The notes: generated from the letters alone by a model not told the origin. 64,000 nt of DNA from Pseudoxanthomonas sp. J31 (GCF_000510725.1 NZ_AZNZ01000009.1:62001-126000); one strand, 5' to 3'. Shown: positions 54,849-63,786, counted from the stretch's first letter. Numbers and translations: made by a program.

Positions 54849-56294
54849 ATGAAAGCGCTATCCGCGCGGAACACCCCGGTTCGCAAGCGCGTGGCCCGGC
54901 TGGCGGCTCCGCTGCTGGCCAGCCTGCTGCTGGCTGCAGCGCCGGCCTGGTCGCTGTCCCCGGACGCGGACGGGCACACCGCCGTGGTCGGCGTGCGCCT
55001 GTCCGACCTCGACCCGGCCAGCTGGATCGCCAGGCTGGAACAGCCACACCAGCTGCTCCTGGACCGCGAGGGCATCGCCGCGCTCAACGCGCGCATGCGC
55101 GCCGAGGATCCCTCGATCCAGGACATCGCCGCCCTGCCCGATCCGCTGCCGCGCCAGTTCGTGCGCGCGCAGGTGGAAAAGCTGTCCTCGCCGCCGGCGC
55201 GCACCCTTTACGACGAACGCGGCCAGCCGGTGCCGGCGCGCACCCTGGCGGCACTGCAGCGCGAGCTGGCGCTGGACGCGATCCCCGCCAGCCGCCCGCT
55301 GCGCTACGGCCTGGTGGTGCACCGCGCCGCGCTGCGCGCGTTCCCGACCTCGCTGCGGGTGTTCTCCTCGCCCGGCGACACCGACATCGACCGCTTCCAG
55401 GAATCGGCGCTGTTCCCCGGCGACGCGGTGGCGGTGCTGCACGAAAGCCGCGGCCGGCAATGGCTGTTCGTGGCCTCCGAGCGCTACTCCGCGTGGATCG
55501 AGGCCCGGCACGTGGCCATCGGGACGCGCGAGGAAGTACTGGGCTATGCCAGCCGCACGCCGTACATCGTGGTCACCGGCGCCACCGTCCGCACCACCTA
55601 CACCCCGGAGGAGCCGCGGGTGTCGGCGCTGCAGCTGGACATGGGCCTGCGCCTGCCGCTGCGCACCGGGCTGGACCCGTCGCGCACGGTCAACGGCCAG
55701 CATCCCTACGCCTCGCACGTGGTCGACCTGCCGGCGCGCCGCGCCGACGGCAGCCTGGAGTTCGTGCCGGCCCTCGTCCCGCGCTCGGCCGACGTCGCCG
55801 CCGACTACCTGCCGCTGACCCCGGCCAACCTCATCGCCCAGGCGTTCAAGTTCCTCGGCGAACGCTACGGCTGGGGCCATTCCTACGACGCCCGGGACTG
55901 CAGCGGCTTCGTGTCCGAGGTCTACCGCAGCTTCGGCATCCTCATGCCGCGCAACACCCGCGACCAGGCGGTGAGCCCGGCGCTGGACCGGATCGGCTTC
56001 GAGCCCGGCGACGACCCGGCGCGCCGCCAGGCCGCGGTGCGCGGGCTGCAGGTCGGCGACCTCGTCTACATCCCCGGCCACGTGATGATGGCCATCGGCC
56101 ATCGCGACGGCATGGCCTACGTCATCCACGACACCAACGGCGGCGGCTGGCGCGGCCCGGACGGCGGCCGCGTGTCCGCCGGCCTCAACGGCGTGTCGCT
56201 CACCCCGCTTGACCCGCTGTTGTTCAACGACGAGCAGACCTACGTGGACCGCATGACCAGCATCCAGCGCGTCCGCCCGCGCCCTTCCCGCTGA
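54849..56294 (+). CDS. NlpC/P60 family peptidase with SH3 region (YkfC-like)
   Basis: A 481-residue secreted protein (signal peptide to about residue 35). SH3-like segments lie between about 150 and 270 (YGLVVHRAALRAFPTSLRVF, WLFVASERYSAWIEARHVAIG). The C-terminal NlpC/P60 domain has the catalytic Cys in DARDCSGFVSEVYR, His in GHVMMAIG and a third residue, His, in YVIHDTN. YkfC-type enzymes cut L-Ala-D-Glu from murein tripeptides. ATG at 54849 follows AGGGGAGG. It starts the rightward unit, ten bases ahead of the epimerase gene, whose product acts on L-Ala-D-Glu. Confidence 0.92.
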   Translation: MKALSARNTPVRKRVARLAAPLLASLLLAAAPAWSLSPDADGHTAVVGVRLSDLDPASWIARLEQPHQLLLDREGIAALNARMRAEDPSIQDIAALPDPLPRQFVRAQVEKLSSPPARTLYDERGQPVPARTLAALQRELALDAIPASRPLRYGLVVHRAALRAFPTSLRVFSSPGDTDIDRFQESALFPGDAVAVLHESRGRQWLFVASERYSAWIEARHVAIGTREEVLGYASRTPYIVVTGATVRTTYTPEEPRVSALQLDMGLRLPLRTGLDPSRTVNGQHPYASHVVDLPARRADGSLEFVPALVPRSADVAADYLPLTPANLIAQAFKFLGERYGWGHSYDARDCSGFVSEVYRSFGILMPRNTRDQAVSPALDRIGFEPGDDPARRQAAVRGLQVGDLVYIPGHVMMAIGHRDGMAYVIHDTNGGGWRGPDGGRVSAGLNGVSLTPLDPLLFNDEQTYVDRMTSIQRVRPRPSR

Positions 56295-56304
56295 GAAAGC
56301 CCAA

Positions 56305-57402
56305 GTGAAGATCACCGACATCGAACTGCGCATGCTGCGCGTGCCGCTGAAGACCCCGTTCAAGACCGCGCTGCGCACGGTCGACACGGTCGAGGACATC
56401 GTGGTGCTGGTGCGCACCGACACCGGCCATACCGGCCACGGCGAGGCGCCGGCCACCGCGGTGATCACCGGCGACACCCACGGCTCGATCGCCGAGGCGA
56501 TCGAGCGCTTCATCAAGCCGCGCCTGATCGGCCAGGAGATCGCCAACCTCAACCGCATCTGCGGCCTGATCCAGGGCGCGCTGGAGCGCAACACCAGCGC
56601 CAAGGCGGCGGTGGAGATCGCGGTCTACGACCTGTGGGCGCAGCTGTACGACGCGCCGCTGTACAAGATGCTCGGCGGCGGCGACCCGGTGATCACCACC
56701 GACATCACCATTTCGGTGGACCACATCGACAAGATGGTGGCCGACTCGATCTCGGCGGTGGAGCGCGGCTTCGACTCGCTGAAGATCAAGGTGGGCAAGG
56801 ACATCGGCCTGGACATCGAGCGGGTCAAGGCGATCCACGCCGCGGTCGAGGGCCGCGCCCTGCTGCGCCTGGACGCCAACCAGGGCTGGACCCCGAAGCA
56901 GGCGGTCTACGCCATGCACGCGCTGGAGGACGCCGGCGTGCTGCTGGAGCTGCTGGAGCAGCCGGTCAAGGCCGCCGACATCGAGGGCCTGAAGTACGTC
57001 ACCGAGCGCGTGCACACCCCGGTGATGGCCGACGAGAGCGTGTTCGGCCCGGACCAGGTGTTCGACCTGATCCAGCGCCGCGCCGCGGACATCATCAACA
57101 TCAAGCTGATGAAGACCGGCGGCCTGTCCAACGCCATCCGCATCGCCGACATCGCCTCCATCTACGGCGTGCAGTGCATGATCGGCTGCATGATCGAGTC
57201 GGCCATCTCGGTGGCCGCGGCGGTGCACCTAGCGGTGGCCAAGGCCGACGCGATCAGCAAGGTCGACCTGGACGGCCCCTCGCTGGGCCAGTTCAACCCG
57301 GTCGAGGGCGGGGTCATCTTCAACGAGTCGGAGATCAGCATCACCGAGGCGCCGGGCCTGGGCATCCGCCAGATCCGCGGCCTGGAGCCGCTGGCGCGCT
57401 GA
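56305..57402 (+). CDS. ykfB: L-Ala-D/L-Glu epimerase (enolase superfamily)
   Basis: A 365-residue enzyme of the muconate-lactonising branch that converts L-Ala-D-Glu to L-Ala-L-Glu so ordinary peptidases can cut it. The catalytic lysines are in LKIKVGKD (KxK, about residue 158-160) and NIKLMKTGG (about 265). Metal ligands are in RLDANQGW (Asp), LLEQP (Glu) and MADESVFG (Asp/Glu). The late VDLDGP motif matches the dipeptide-epimerase group. GTG start at 56305, eleven bases after the NlpC/P60 stop. Order (peptidase, epimerase, regulator) supports the muropeptide assignment strongly. Confidence 0.92.
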   Translation: MKITDIELRMLRVPLKTPFKTALRTVDTVEDIVVLVRTDTGHTGHGEAPATAVITGDTHGSIAEAIERFIKPRLIGQEIANLNRICGLIQGALERNTSAKAAVEIAVYDLWAQLYDAPLYKMLGGGDPVITTDITISVDHIDKMVADSISAVERGFDSLKIKVGKDIGLDIERVKAIHAAVEGRALLRLDANQGWTPKQAVYAMHALEDAGVLLELLEQPVKAADIEGLKYVTERVHTPVMADESVFGPDQVFDLIQRRAADIINIKLMKTGGLSNAIRIADIASIYGVQCMIGCMIESAISVAAAVHLAVAKADAISKVDLDGPSLGQFNPVEGGVIFNESEISITEAPGLGIRQIRGLEPLAR

Positions 57403-57431
57403 GCGCCGGTTGCCACGTGCCGGCACTCCGG

Positions 57432-58292
57432 ATGAAGATCGCCGCCATGCCGCCCCTGGTAAAGATCCGTTCCGAACGCGACCAGATGTCGGCGATCGAG
57501 CGCCGCATCGCGGACTTCATCCTCGACAACGCCCACCTGCTGCGTGACTACTCCTCGCAGCAGCTGGCCAGCGCCCTGGGCGTGAGCCAGTCCTCGGTGG
57601 TCAAGTTCAGCCAGAAGCTCGGCTTCCGCGGCTACCCGGACCTGAAGTTCAGCATCGGCCAGGCGCTGGCGCGCAACGGTGGCGACGCCCCGGCCGGGGT
57701 CCCGGAGGAGCCCGGCGATGCCTACGCGCGGCTGGAGGAAACCCTGCGCCGCTCCAAGGCCGCGGCCGAGGAGGAGACCCGCCTGATCAACCCGCGCGAG
57801 CGGATCGAGGCCATCGTCGGCATGCTCGACGGCGCCGGCAAGGTGTTCGTCTGTGGCCTCGGCGACGACGGCCTGTTCGCCCGCGAGTTCGCCATGCGCC
57901 TGTCGCTGCTGGGGGTGCTGGTGGTGCACCACGCCGACCCGATCCTGATGATGGCCAACATCTCCGCGGCCCGCCCCGGCGACGTGCTGCTGCTGTTCTC
58001 CGAGTTCGGCCAGCTGGCGCCGCTGCACCAGCTCAGCCGCCAGTTCCAGGCCTGCGAGGGCAAGGTGGTGTCGATCACCCGGCACACCGCCAACCCGCTG
58101 CGCGCCCAGGCCGACGCCGCCCTGGTGGTGTCCGCGCACGACCCGGCGCCGCACGTGGCCCAGCTGCTGTACCGCTCCTCGCTGCAGTACCTGCTCGACT
58201 TCCTGTTCGTGCTGCTGTGCCAGGCCAACCCGGACCGGCACCGCCAGCTCAACATCAACCTCGAACGCATCCAGCACCTGATCGAGAGCTGA
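57432..58292 (+). CDS. RpiR/MurR-type transcriptional regulator
   Basis: A 286-residue regulator with an N-terminal HTH of the RpiR type (about 13-85; YSSQQLASALGVSQSSVVKFSQKLG) and a C-terminal SIS sugar-phosphate-binding domain (about 120-250; GKVFVCGLGDDGLFAREFA, VLLLFSEFGQLAPL). MurR of E. coli, a relative, responds to MurNAc-6-phosphate. Here the ligand may be a cell-wall-derived compound. The start could be ATG at 57432 or 57447; both lack a strong ribosome site. It lies in the rightward unit, 29 bases after the epimerase gene, and is the likely reader of the palindromes at 54769-54814. Confidence 0.9.
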   Translation: MKIAAMPPLVKIRSERDQMSAIERRIADFILDNAHLLRDYSSQQLASALGVSQSSVVKFSQKLGFRGYPDLKFSIGQALARNGGDAPAGVPEEPGDAYARLEETLRRSKAAAEEETRLINPRERIEAIVGMLDGAGKVFVCGLGDDGLFAREFAMRLSLLGVLVVHHADPILMMANISAARPGDVLLLFSEFGQLAPLHQLSRQFQACEGKVVSITRHTANPLRAQADAALVVSAHDPAPHVAQLLYRSSLQYLLDFLFVLLCQANPDRHRQLNINLERIQHLIES

Positions 58293-58295
58293 GCC

Positions 58296-59105
58296 ATGGC
58301 CCCGCATCCCGGCACCCACCGCCTGCCCCCGTCGCTGCGCCTGCTGGCGGCCCTGGCCCTGCTGCTGGTGGCCGCGACCGTGCTGGCGGCGCTGCCCGGC
58401 GCCGGCGAGCCCGCGCCGCGCCAGCTGGTGGTGGTGACCACCGCCGGCTGGGACGCCGCCACCGGCACCCTGCGCTACTACGAACGCGAAGGCGCGCAAT
58501 CGCCCTGGCGCGAGGCCGGCCACTTCGCGGTGGCCATCGGCCGCAATGGCGCGGCCTGGGGCCAAGGCCTGCACCCGGCCGCCGACCAGGGCCAAGGCCC
58601 GGCCAAACGCGAGGGCGACGGCCGCAGCCCGGCCGGCGTGTTCGCGCTGGGAAGCGCGTTCGGCTACCTGCCGGCCGGCGAGGTCGCCACCGCCCTGCCC
58701 TACCGGCAGATGGATGCCAGCCACTGGTGCATGGACGTGCCGGAGTCGCCGCACTACAACCGCATCGTCGACGCCCGCGAGGTCGGCGAGGCCGCGGTGG
58801 CCGGCTCCAGCGAGCCGATGCGCCTGGACCTGCACCACGACGGCGACCCGCGCTACCGCCTGGGCCTGGTGATCGCGCACAACCCGGACAACGCACCCGG
58901 TGCCGGCAGCTGCATCTTCGCCCACCTCTGGCGCCAGCCCGGCGAAGCCACCGCCGGCTGCACCGCGATGGCCGAGGCCGACATGCGCCGCCTGCTGGCC
59001 TGGCTGGATCCGGCGGCGCAGCCGCGCTTGGTGCTGCTGCCGCGCGCCGAGTACGCGCGCCTGGCGCCGCGCTGGGGCCTGCCGGCCGCGGGGTCGGCGC
59101 GATGA
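58296..59105 (+). CDS. L,D-transpeptidase (YkuD-fold) family protein
   Basis: A 269-residue protein with an N-terminal signal/anchor (about residues 15-33) and a YkuD-like catalytic domain. The motifs are KREGDGRSPAGVFAL (a typical YkuD entry), and the active-site segment IFAHLWRQPGEATAGCTAM, where Cys is the nucleophile and the His in FAHLW its partner. The usual HGC end is AGC here, as in a subset of family members. It may cross-link or edit peptidoglycan, or trim cut fragments. ATG at 58296 is three bases after the RpiR stop. The stop overlaps the transporter start. Confidence 0.82.
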   Translation: MAPHPGTHRLPPSLRLLAALALLLVAATVLAALPGAGEPAPRQLVVVTTAGWDAATGTLRYYEREGAQSPWREAGHFAVAIGRNGAAWGQGLHPAADQGQGPAKREGDGRSPAGVFALGSAFGYLPAGEVATALPYRQMDASHWCMDVPESPHYNRIVDAREVGEAAVAGSSEPMRLDLHHDGDPRYRLGLVIAHNPDNAPGAGSCIFAHLWRQPGEATAGCTAMAEADMRRLLAWLDPAAQPRLVLLPRAEYARLAPRWGLPAAGSAR

Positions 59106-60373
59106 GGTGGCCGGGCGCCACCGCGCGGGTGCTGCTGGCGCTGGCCGCCGGCGCCATCGCCGGCCTGGTCCTTGCCGCGACCAGCGCGGCGGCGGCCGCC
59201 ACCGCCGCCGCCATCGCCCAGCCGATCGGCCGGCTGTGGCTCAGCGCCCTGCAGATGACCGTGGTGCCGCTGGTGCTGTCGCTGGTGATCCTGGGCGTGG
59301 CCAACGCCGCCAACGCCGCCGCCTCCGGGCGCGTGGCGCGGCGCGCGATGGTGGTGTTCATCGTCCTGCTGTCGCTGTTCTCCGGCTACGCCGCGCTGGC
59401 CGCGCCGGCGGTGCTGGCCTGGGTCGCGCCCGACCCGCAGCTGGCCGCCACCCTGCAGGGCAGCGCCGCCGCGGTCGAGGCCGGCACCGCGCCCACGCTG
59501 GCGCAGTGGATCGGCAACGTGATCCCGTCCAACGCGATCATGGCCGCGGCCCAGGGCGCGATGCTGCCGCTGGTGGTGTTCGCGCTGTTCTTCGGCTTCG
59601 CCCTCACCCGCATCGCCGCCGAGCGCCGCGCCCAGGTGACCGGCCTGTGCCAGGCCATCGCCGACACCATGATCGTGATCGTGCACTGGGTGCTGCTGGC
59701 CGCGCCGCTGGGCGTGTTCGCGCTGATGCTGGCGGTGTGCGCGCAGGCGGGCCTGGGCGTGGTCGGCGCGCTGGCCGGCTACATCGGCCTGCAGTGCGGG
59801 CTGTACCTCGGCGCGACCGCGATCTGCTACCTGCTGGTGGCACTGTTCGCCGGCCGCTCGCCGCTGGCCTTCGCCAGGGCCGCGCTGCCGGTACAGGTGG
59901 TGGCCGCCAGCACCCAGTCCTCGCTGGCGACGCTGCCGGCGATGCTGGAAAGCGCGCGCGAGCGCCTGCACATCCCGCGCGCGGTCGCCGGCCTGGTGTT
60001 GCCGATGGCGGTGACCCTGTTCCGCATCACCAGCCCCATCCAGTACGTCACCGCGGCGTGCTTCGTGGCCTGGGCCTACGGCATCGAGCTGACCCCGCTG
60101 CAGCTGGCCGCCGGCGCCGCGCTGGCGGTGGTGATAAGCCTGGGCTCGGTCGGCCTGCCCGGCCAGGCCAGCTTCATGGCCACGGTGTTGCCGGTGACCC
60201 AGTCCATGGGCCTGCCGGTGGAACCGCTGGGCCTGCTGCTGGCGGTGGACACCATCCCCGACGTGTTCGCCACCACCGGCAACGTCACCGGAGACCTGGC
60301 CGCGGCGGGCATCGTCTCGCGGCACAGCCCGGACGCCGCCGACGCCGACGCGGAGCCGCAGGACGCCGCCTGA
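59102..60373 (+). CDS. dicarboxylate/amino acid:cation symporter (DAACS)
   Basis: A 423-residue transporter of the GltP/DctA (SDF) family with eight membrane segments and two re-entrant loops. Serine-rich re-entrant hairpin AASTQSSLATLPAMLE and the later LGSVGLPGQASFMATV plus DTIPDVFATTGNVTGDL are its defining motifs. The NMDGT-like motif of glutamate carriers is replaced by a variant (VAVTLFRITSP type), so the substrate may differ. ATG at 59102 overlaps the previous stop (ATGA). As last gene of the rightward unit, it may take up glutamate, dipeptides or other products of fragment cutting. Confidence 0.9.
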   Translation: MRWPGATARVLLALAAGAIAGLVLAATSAAAAATAAAIAQPIGRLWLSALQMTVVPLVLSLVILGVANAANAAASGRVARRAMVVFIVLLSLFSGYAALAAPAVLAWVAPDPQLAATLQGSAAAVEAGTAPTLAQWIGNVIPSNAIMAAAQGAMLPLVVFALFFGFALTRIAAERRAQVTGLCQAIADTMIVIVHWVLLAAPLGVFALMLAVCAQAGLGVVGALAGYIGLQCGLYLGATAICYLLVALFAGRSPLAFARAALPVQVVAASTQSSLATLPAMLESARERLHIPRAVAGLVLPMAVTLFRITSPIQYVTAACFVAWAYGIELTPLQLAAGAALAVVISLGSVGLPGQASFMATVLPVTQSMGLPVEPLGLLLAVDTIPDVFATTGNVTGDLAAAGIVSRHSPDAADADAEPQDAA

Positions 60374-60452
60374 ACGCGCGCGGCGCCCGCTCACGCAGGT
60401 GTCACCGCGCGCGCTCCACATTCCCCTGCATCCGAAGCAGGAGGACACCGCG

Positions 60453-60950
60453 ATGAAGCAGCGGCGCATCTACACCACCCCCGACCTGGCCACGGCGCAG
60501 GCCGCGCTGGGCGCCGCCCACGACGCCGGGATCGAGCGCGACTGCCTGTCGCTGATCGCGCGCGCGGACATCGAGATGGATTCGGTGCCGGACGACCTGC
60601 GCGAGGCGCACACCGACATGGTTCCCGCGGCGCTGCGCGGTGCCGCCGGCGGCGGCGCGATCGGGCTGGTCGCGGGCCTGGTCGCGGTGGCGGTGCCGCC
60701 GCTGGGCATCACCCTGGCCGGCGCGGCGCTGATGACCGGCGTCGGCGCCGCGGTCGGCAGCTGGTCGTCGGCGCTGATGGGCGCGACCGTGCAGGATCCG
60801 GTGCGGCGCAAGTTCGAGGAGGCGATCGAGGACGGGCAGGTGCTGCTGGTGGTCGACGGCGACGAGCAGGAGCTGGCGGTGGCCGACGCGGCCATCGTGC
60901 GCACCGGCGCCATCCTGCTGCCGTACGAGGCCAGCAGCGCGGCCAGCTGA
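60453..60950 (+). CDS. hypothetical stress-type protein with glycine-zipper segment
   Basis: A 165-residue protein. The N-terminal part (RRIYTTPDLATAQAALGAAHDAGIERDCLSLIA) resembles the YflT-like/DUF1269-type start seen in general stress proteins. A hydrophobic Gly/Ala-rich segment (about 64-112, GAAGGGAIGLVAGLVAVAVPPLG and ALMTGVGAAVGSW) follows, then a soluble C-terminal part (EAIEDGQVLLVVDGDEQE). ATG at 60453 has AGGAGG upstream. No enzyme role is evident. It is 80 bases after the symporter gene and probably has its own promoter. Confidence 0.7.
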   Translation: MKQRRIYTTPDLATAQAALGAAHDAGIERDCLSLIARADIEMDSVPDDLREAHTDMVPAALRGAAGGGAIGLVAGLVAVAVPPLGITLAGAALMTGVGAAVGSWSSALMGATVQDPVRRKFEEAIEDGQVLLVVDGDEQELAVADAAIVRTGAILLPYEASSAAS

Positions 60951-61039
60951 ATGCCTAACACCGTGCTCACCCGCCGGATCGGCCTGTTTAACGCCGCCCC
61001 CGATAGCGTGGCGTTCCACCCACCGCAGAGGAGACGCCG

Positions 61040-61351
61040 ATGAGCACGCCCGGCTACCAGGTGCCCGGCCGCACGGCCACCGAGCAGTTCCCCGACTCCG
61101 GTTACTGGAACCAGCAGTACCGCAGCGAGCCCTATTACATGGAAGGCGATACCTACGACGACTACGCCGCCGCGTACGAGACCGGCTATGCCTTCCGCCA
61201 GCGCGACCCGGCCGCCGAGTTCGCCGCCGCCGAGGAGCAGCTGCGGCGCGAATGGGAAACCCGCAAGGGCAAGTCGCGGCTGGACTGGACCCGCGCGCGC
61301 CAGGCGGTGCTGCGTGCCTGGGAACGCGGCGCCGATCCGCACGGCATGTAG
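61040..61351 (+). CDS. hypothetical hydrophilic protein
   Basis: A 103-residue protein rich in Tyr, Arg, Asp and Glu, with no membrane segment. The stretch YRSEPYYMEGDTYDDYAAAYETGYAFRQ is patterned like stress-related proteins that carry repeated Tyr/Asp units, and the C-terminal half is helical (AAEEQLRREWETRKGKSRLDW). ATG at 61040 follows AGAGGAGACGCCG. Function is unknown. A 13-base-stem hairpin closes it from the convergent beta-glucosidase gene. Confidence 0.7.
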   Translation: MSTPGYQVPGRTATEQFPDSGYWNQQYRSEPYYMEGDTYDDYAAAYETGYAFRQRDPAAEFAAAEEQLRREWETRKGKSRLDWTRARQAVLRAWERGADPHGM

Positions 61352-61384
61352 TCTTCGCGGCGCCTGCCCGATACCTCGTCCAGG

Positions 61385-61413
61385 GACGCCACGCCGGCCA
61401 CCGGCGTGGCGTC
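61385..61413. terminator. bidirectional hairpin between convergent genes
   Basis: GACGCCACGCCGG (61385-61397) and its complement (61401-61413) form a 13-base perfect stem with a CCA loop, between the hydrophilic protein gene and the beta-glucosidase gene. No T-run on either side. Confidence 0.6.
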
Positions 61414-61419
61414 CGCGCG

Positions 61420-63615
61420 TCAGCCCTGCGGCGGCAGCAGTTCGAACGCGGCAGGTTCGCCGGCCACCGCCGAAGGCGCGATCCAGGCGTCGAACCAGCC
61501 CGGCTCGGCACCCTGCGTGCCGTCGGCGCGGGTGAATGCCAGGTCCGCGCGCGACAGCCGGAATTCCACCTCGCGTGCTTCGCCCGGCTGCAGCGCCAGC
61601 TTCGCGAAACCCTTCAGTTCCCGCACCGGGCGCACGCGGCTGGCGACGCGGTCGTGCACGTACAGCTGCACCACCTCCTCGACCCCGCGCGTGCCGCTGT
61701 TGCGCACCGTCGCGCGCAACACCGCCTCGCCGTCCCAGGCCACCGCGGGGGATTCCACCGTGGTCGGCCCGTACTCGACCTGGCCGTAGGTCAGGCCATG
61801 GCCGAAGGGATAAAGCGCCTGGTGCGGGTGCTCGCGCCAGCGCGCCTTGAACTCCTTCATGTCCGGCAGTTCCGGACGGCCGGTGCGCGGGTGGTTGTAG
61901 AAGTACGGCTGCTGCCCCGAATCGTGCGGGAAACTCACCGGCAGGCGCCCGGAAGGGCCGTAGTCGCCGAACAGCACGTCGGCCACCGCGTGCCCGGTCT
62001 GGCTGCCCAGGAACCAGGTGACCAGGATCGCCTGCGCGTCGCGCACCGCGCCCTGCAGCGCCAGCGCGCGGCCGTTGCGCAGCAGCACCACCACCGGCGT
62101 GCCGGTGGCCGCCACCGCCTCGGCCAGCGCCTGCTGCGCCGGCGGCAGCACGATCTGGGTGCGCGACTGCGCCTCGCCGCTGTAGCGCTGCGGCTCGCCC
62201 ACCGCCAGCACGACCACGTCGGCCTCGCGCGCGGCCGCGACCGCGGCCTCGATGCCGCCCTGCAGTGGCGCCTCCAGCCCGCAGCCATCCACCACCCGCA
62301 GGCGCGCGCCGCCGTCCGGCAGCGCCGCGCGCAGGCCGGCTTCCAGGCTGACGTAGCGGCTGCGGTCGCCGAACAGGGTCCAGCAGCCTTCGATGTTGTC
62401 CAGGTCGCGCGCGAACGGGCCGATGAGGGCGATGCGCGCGTCGCGGCGCAACGGCAGCAGCCCGCCCTCGTTCTTCAGCAGCACCATCGAGCGGCGCGCG
62501 GCGTCGCGCGCCAGCGCCTCGTGCGCCTCGCGCCAGGAGGCATCGGCCTCGCGCGCCGGGTCCAGCGAACGGTAGGGGTCGTCGAACAGGCCGATTGCCG
62601 CCTTCAGCGACAGCACCCGGCGCACCGCCGCGTCCAGCTTCTCCATCGGGATGCGGCCCGATTCCACCAGCGCCGGCAGGTGCGCGGCGTAGAAGCCGCT
62701 CTGCATGCTCAGGTCCATGCCGGCGGAGAACGCCAGCTCGGTGGCGTGGCGCTCGTCGGCGGCATAGCCGTGCGCGATCAGCTCCATGTCGGCGGTGTAG
62801 TCGGACACGACCACGCCGGCGAACGCCCATTCCCCGCGCAGCACTCCGGTCAGCAGCGCGTGGTTGGCGCTGGCCGGGATGCCGTTGATGTCGTTGAAGG
62901 CGGTCATCACCGCCAGCGCGCCGGCGTCGACCGCTGCCTTGAACGGCGGCAGGTGGACGTCGCGCAGGGTGCCTTCGGCGATCTCGACGAAGTTGTAGTC
63001 CAGGCCCGCGCTCACCGCACCGTAGGCCACGAAGTGCTTGGCCGTGGCCAGCAACGAATCGTGCGCGCGCAGGTCCGGGCCCTGGAAACCGCGCACGCGC
63101 GCGGCGGCGAAGCGGCAGCCCAGGTACACGTCCTCGCCGGCGCCCTCGGCGCCTCGGCCCCAGCGCTGGTCGCGGGCGATGTCCACCGCCGGCGCGTAGG
63201 TCCAGTGGATGCCGGCGGCGGTGGCCTCGATGGCGGTGGCGCGGGCGGTACGCTCGGCCAGGTCCGGCTCGAAGCTGGCGGCCTCGCCCAGCGGGATCGG
63301 GAACACGGTGCGCATGCCGTGGATCACGTCCGCGGCCAGCAGCACCGGAATACCCAGCCGGCTCTCCTCCACCGCCACGCGCTGGATCTCGCGCCCGGCC
63401 TCGGCGCCGACGCCGTTGAACAGGGTGCCGACGCGGCCGGCGCGCACCTGCTCCAGCACTTCGGTGGCATTGCGCACGTTGGTCTCGGGATTCACGTCCG
63501 GCGCGAAGGGGCGGACCATGTCGGCGAACACGCCGAGCTGGCCTGCCTTTTCCTCCAGCGTCATGCGCGGGATCAGGGATTCGACCCGCGGGTCGGCGGG
63601 AAGGGTGGTCGGCAT
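61420..63615 (-). CDS. bglX: GH3 family beta-glucosidase
   Basis: A 731-residue glycoside hydrolase of family 3 with the three usual domains: TIM barrel (about 1-330), alpha/beta sandwich (about 360-560) and a C-terminal fibronectin-III-like domain (about 620-720). The catalytic nucleophile is the Asp in GVVVSDYTADMEL (about residue 275). TAKHFVAYGAV and DINGIPASANHALLTGVL are family signatures. ATG at 63615 opens a protein with no signal peptide, so it should be cytosolic, unlike E. coli BglX. It acts on oligosaccharides such as cellobiose or related beta-glucosides. No transporter or regulator for sugars is next to it. Confidence 0.92.
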   Translation of the reverse strand: MPTTLPADPRVESLIPRMTLEEKAGQLGVFADMVRPFAPDVNPETNVRNATEVLEQVRAGRVGTLFNGVGAEAGREIQRVAVEESRLGIPVLLAADVIHGMRTVFPIPLGEAASFEPDLAERTARATAIEATAAGIHWTYAPAVDIARDQRWGRGAEGAGEDVYLGCRFAAARVRGFQGPDLRAHDSLLATAKHFVAYGAVSAGLDYNFVEIAEGTLRDVHLPPFKAAVDAGALAVMTAFNDINGIPASANHALLTGVLRGEWAFAGVVVSDYTADMELIAHGYAADERHATELAFSAGMDLSMQSGFYAAHLPALVESGRIPMEKLDAAVRRVLSLKAAIGLFDDPYRSLDPAREADASWREAHEALARDAARRSMVLLKNEGGLLPLRRDARIALIGPFARDLDNIEGCWTLFGDRSRYVSLEAGLRAALPDGGARLRVVDGCGLEAPLQGGIEAAVAAAREADVVVLAVGEPQRYSGEAQSRTQIVLPPAQQALAEAVAATGTPVVVLLRNGRALALQGAVRDAQAILVTWFLGSQTGHAVADVLFGDYGPSGRLPVSFPHDSGQQPYFYNHPRTGRPELPDMKEFKARWREHPHQALYPFGHGLTYGQVEYGPTTVESPAVAWDGEAVLRATVRNSGTRGVEEVVQLYVHDRVASRVRPVRELKGFAKLALQPGEAREVEFRLSRADLAFTRADGTQGAEPGWFDAWIAPSAVAGEPAAFELLPPQG

Positions 63616-63681
63616 CGGTGCGGGCAGTGCGGGGGTGCGGCGATTCTAGCGGAGCGGCCACCGTGGCCCCTTGACGCCCGC

Positions 63682-63710
63682 TGTCCGCGGCACGCGTCGT
63701 GCCGCGGACA
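63682..63710. repeat. perfect 13-base hairpin
   Basis: TGTCCGCGGCACG (63682-63694) and its complement (63698-63710) around a CGT loop, between the BON-domain gene and the beta-glucosidase gene. Confidence 0.55.
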
Positions 63711-63740
63711 AAAGAAGGGCGCGGGGCCGTGGCCCCGCGC
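63711..63740 (-). terminator. terminator of the BON-domain gene
   Basis: A 10-base perfect stem (63719-63728, GCGCGGGGCC, with 63731-63740) whose minus-strand continuation is CCTTCTTTTG, a short U-rich tail. It is 47 bases after the BON stop codon. Confidence 0.7.
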
Positions 63741-63786
63741 CGCGGCGGCAACCCGTGACGGGTGCCGCAAAAAAACAGCAGGCCGA

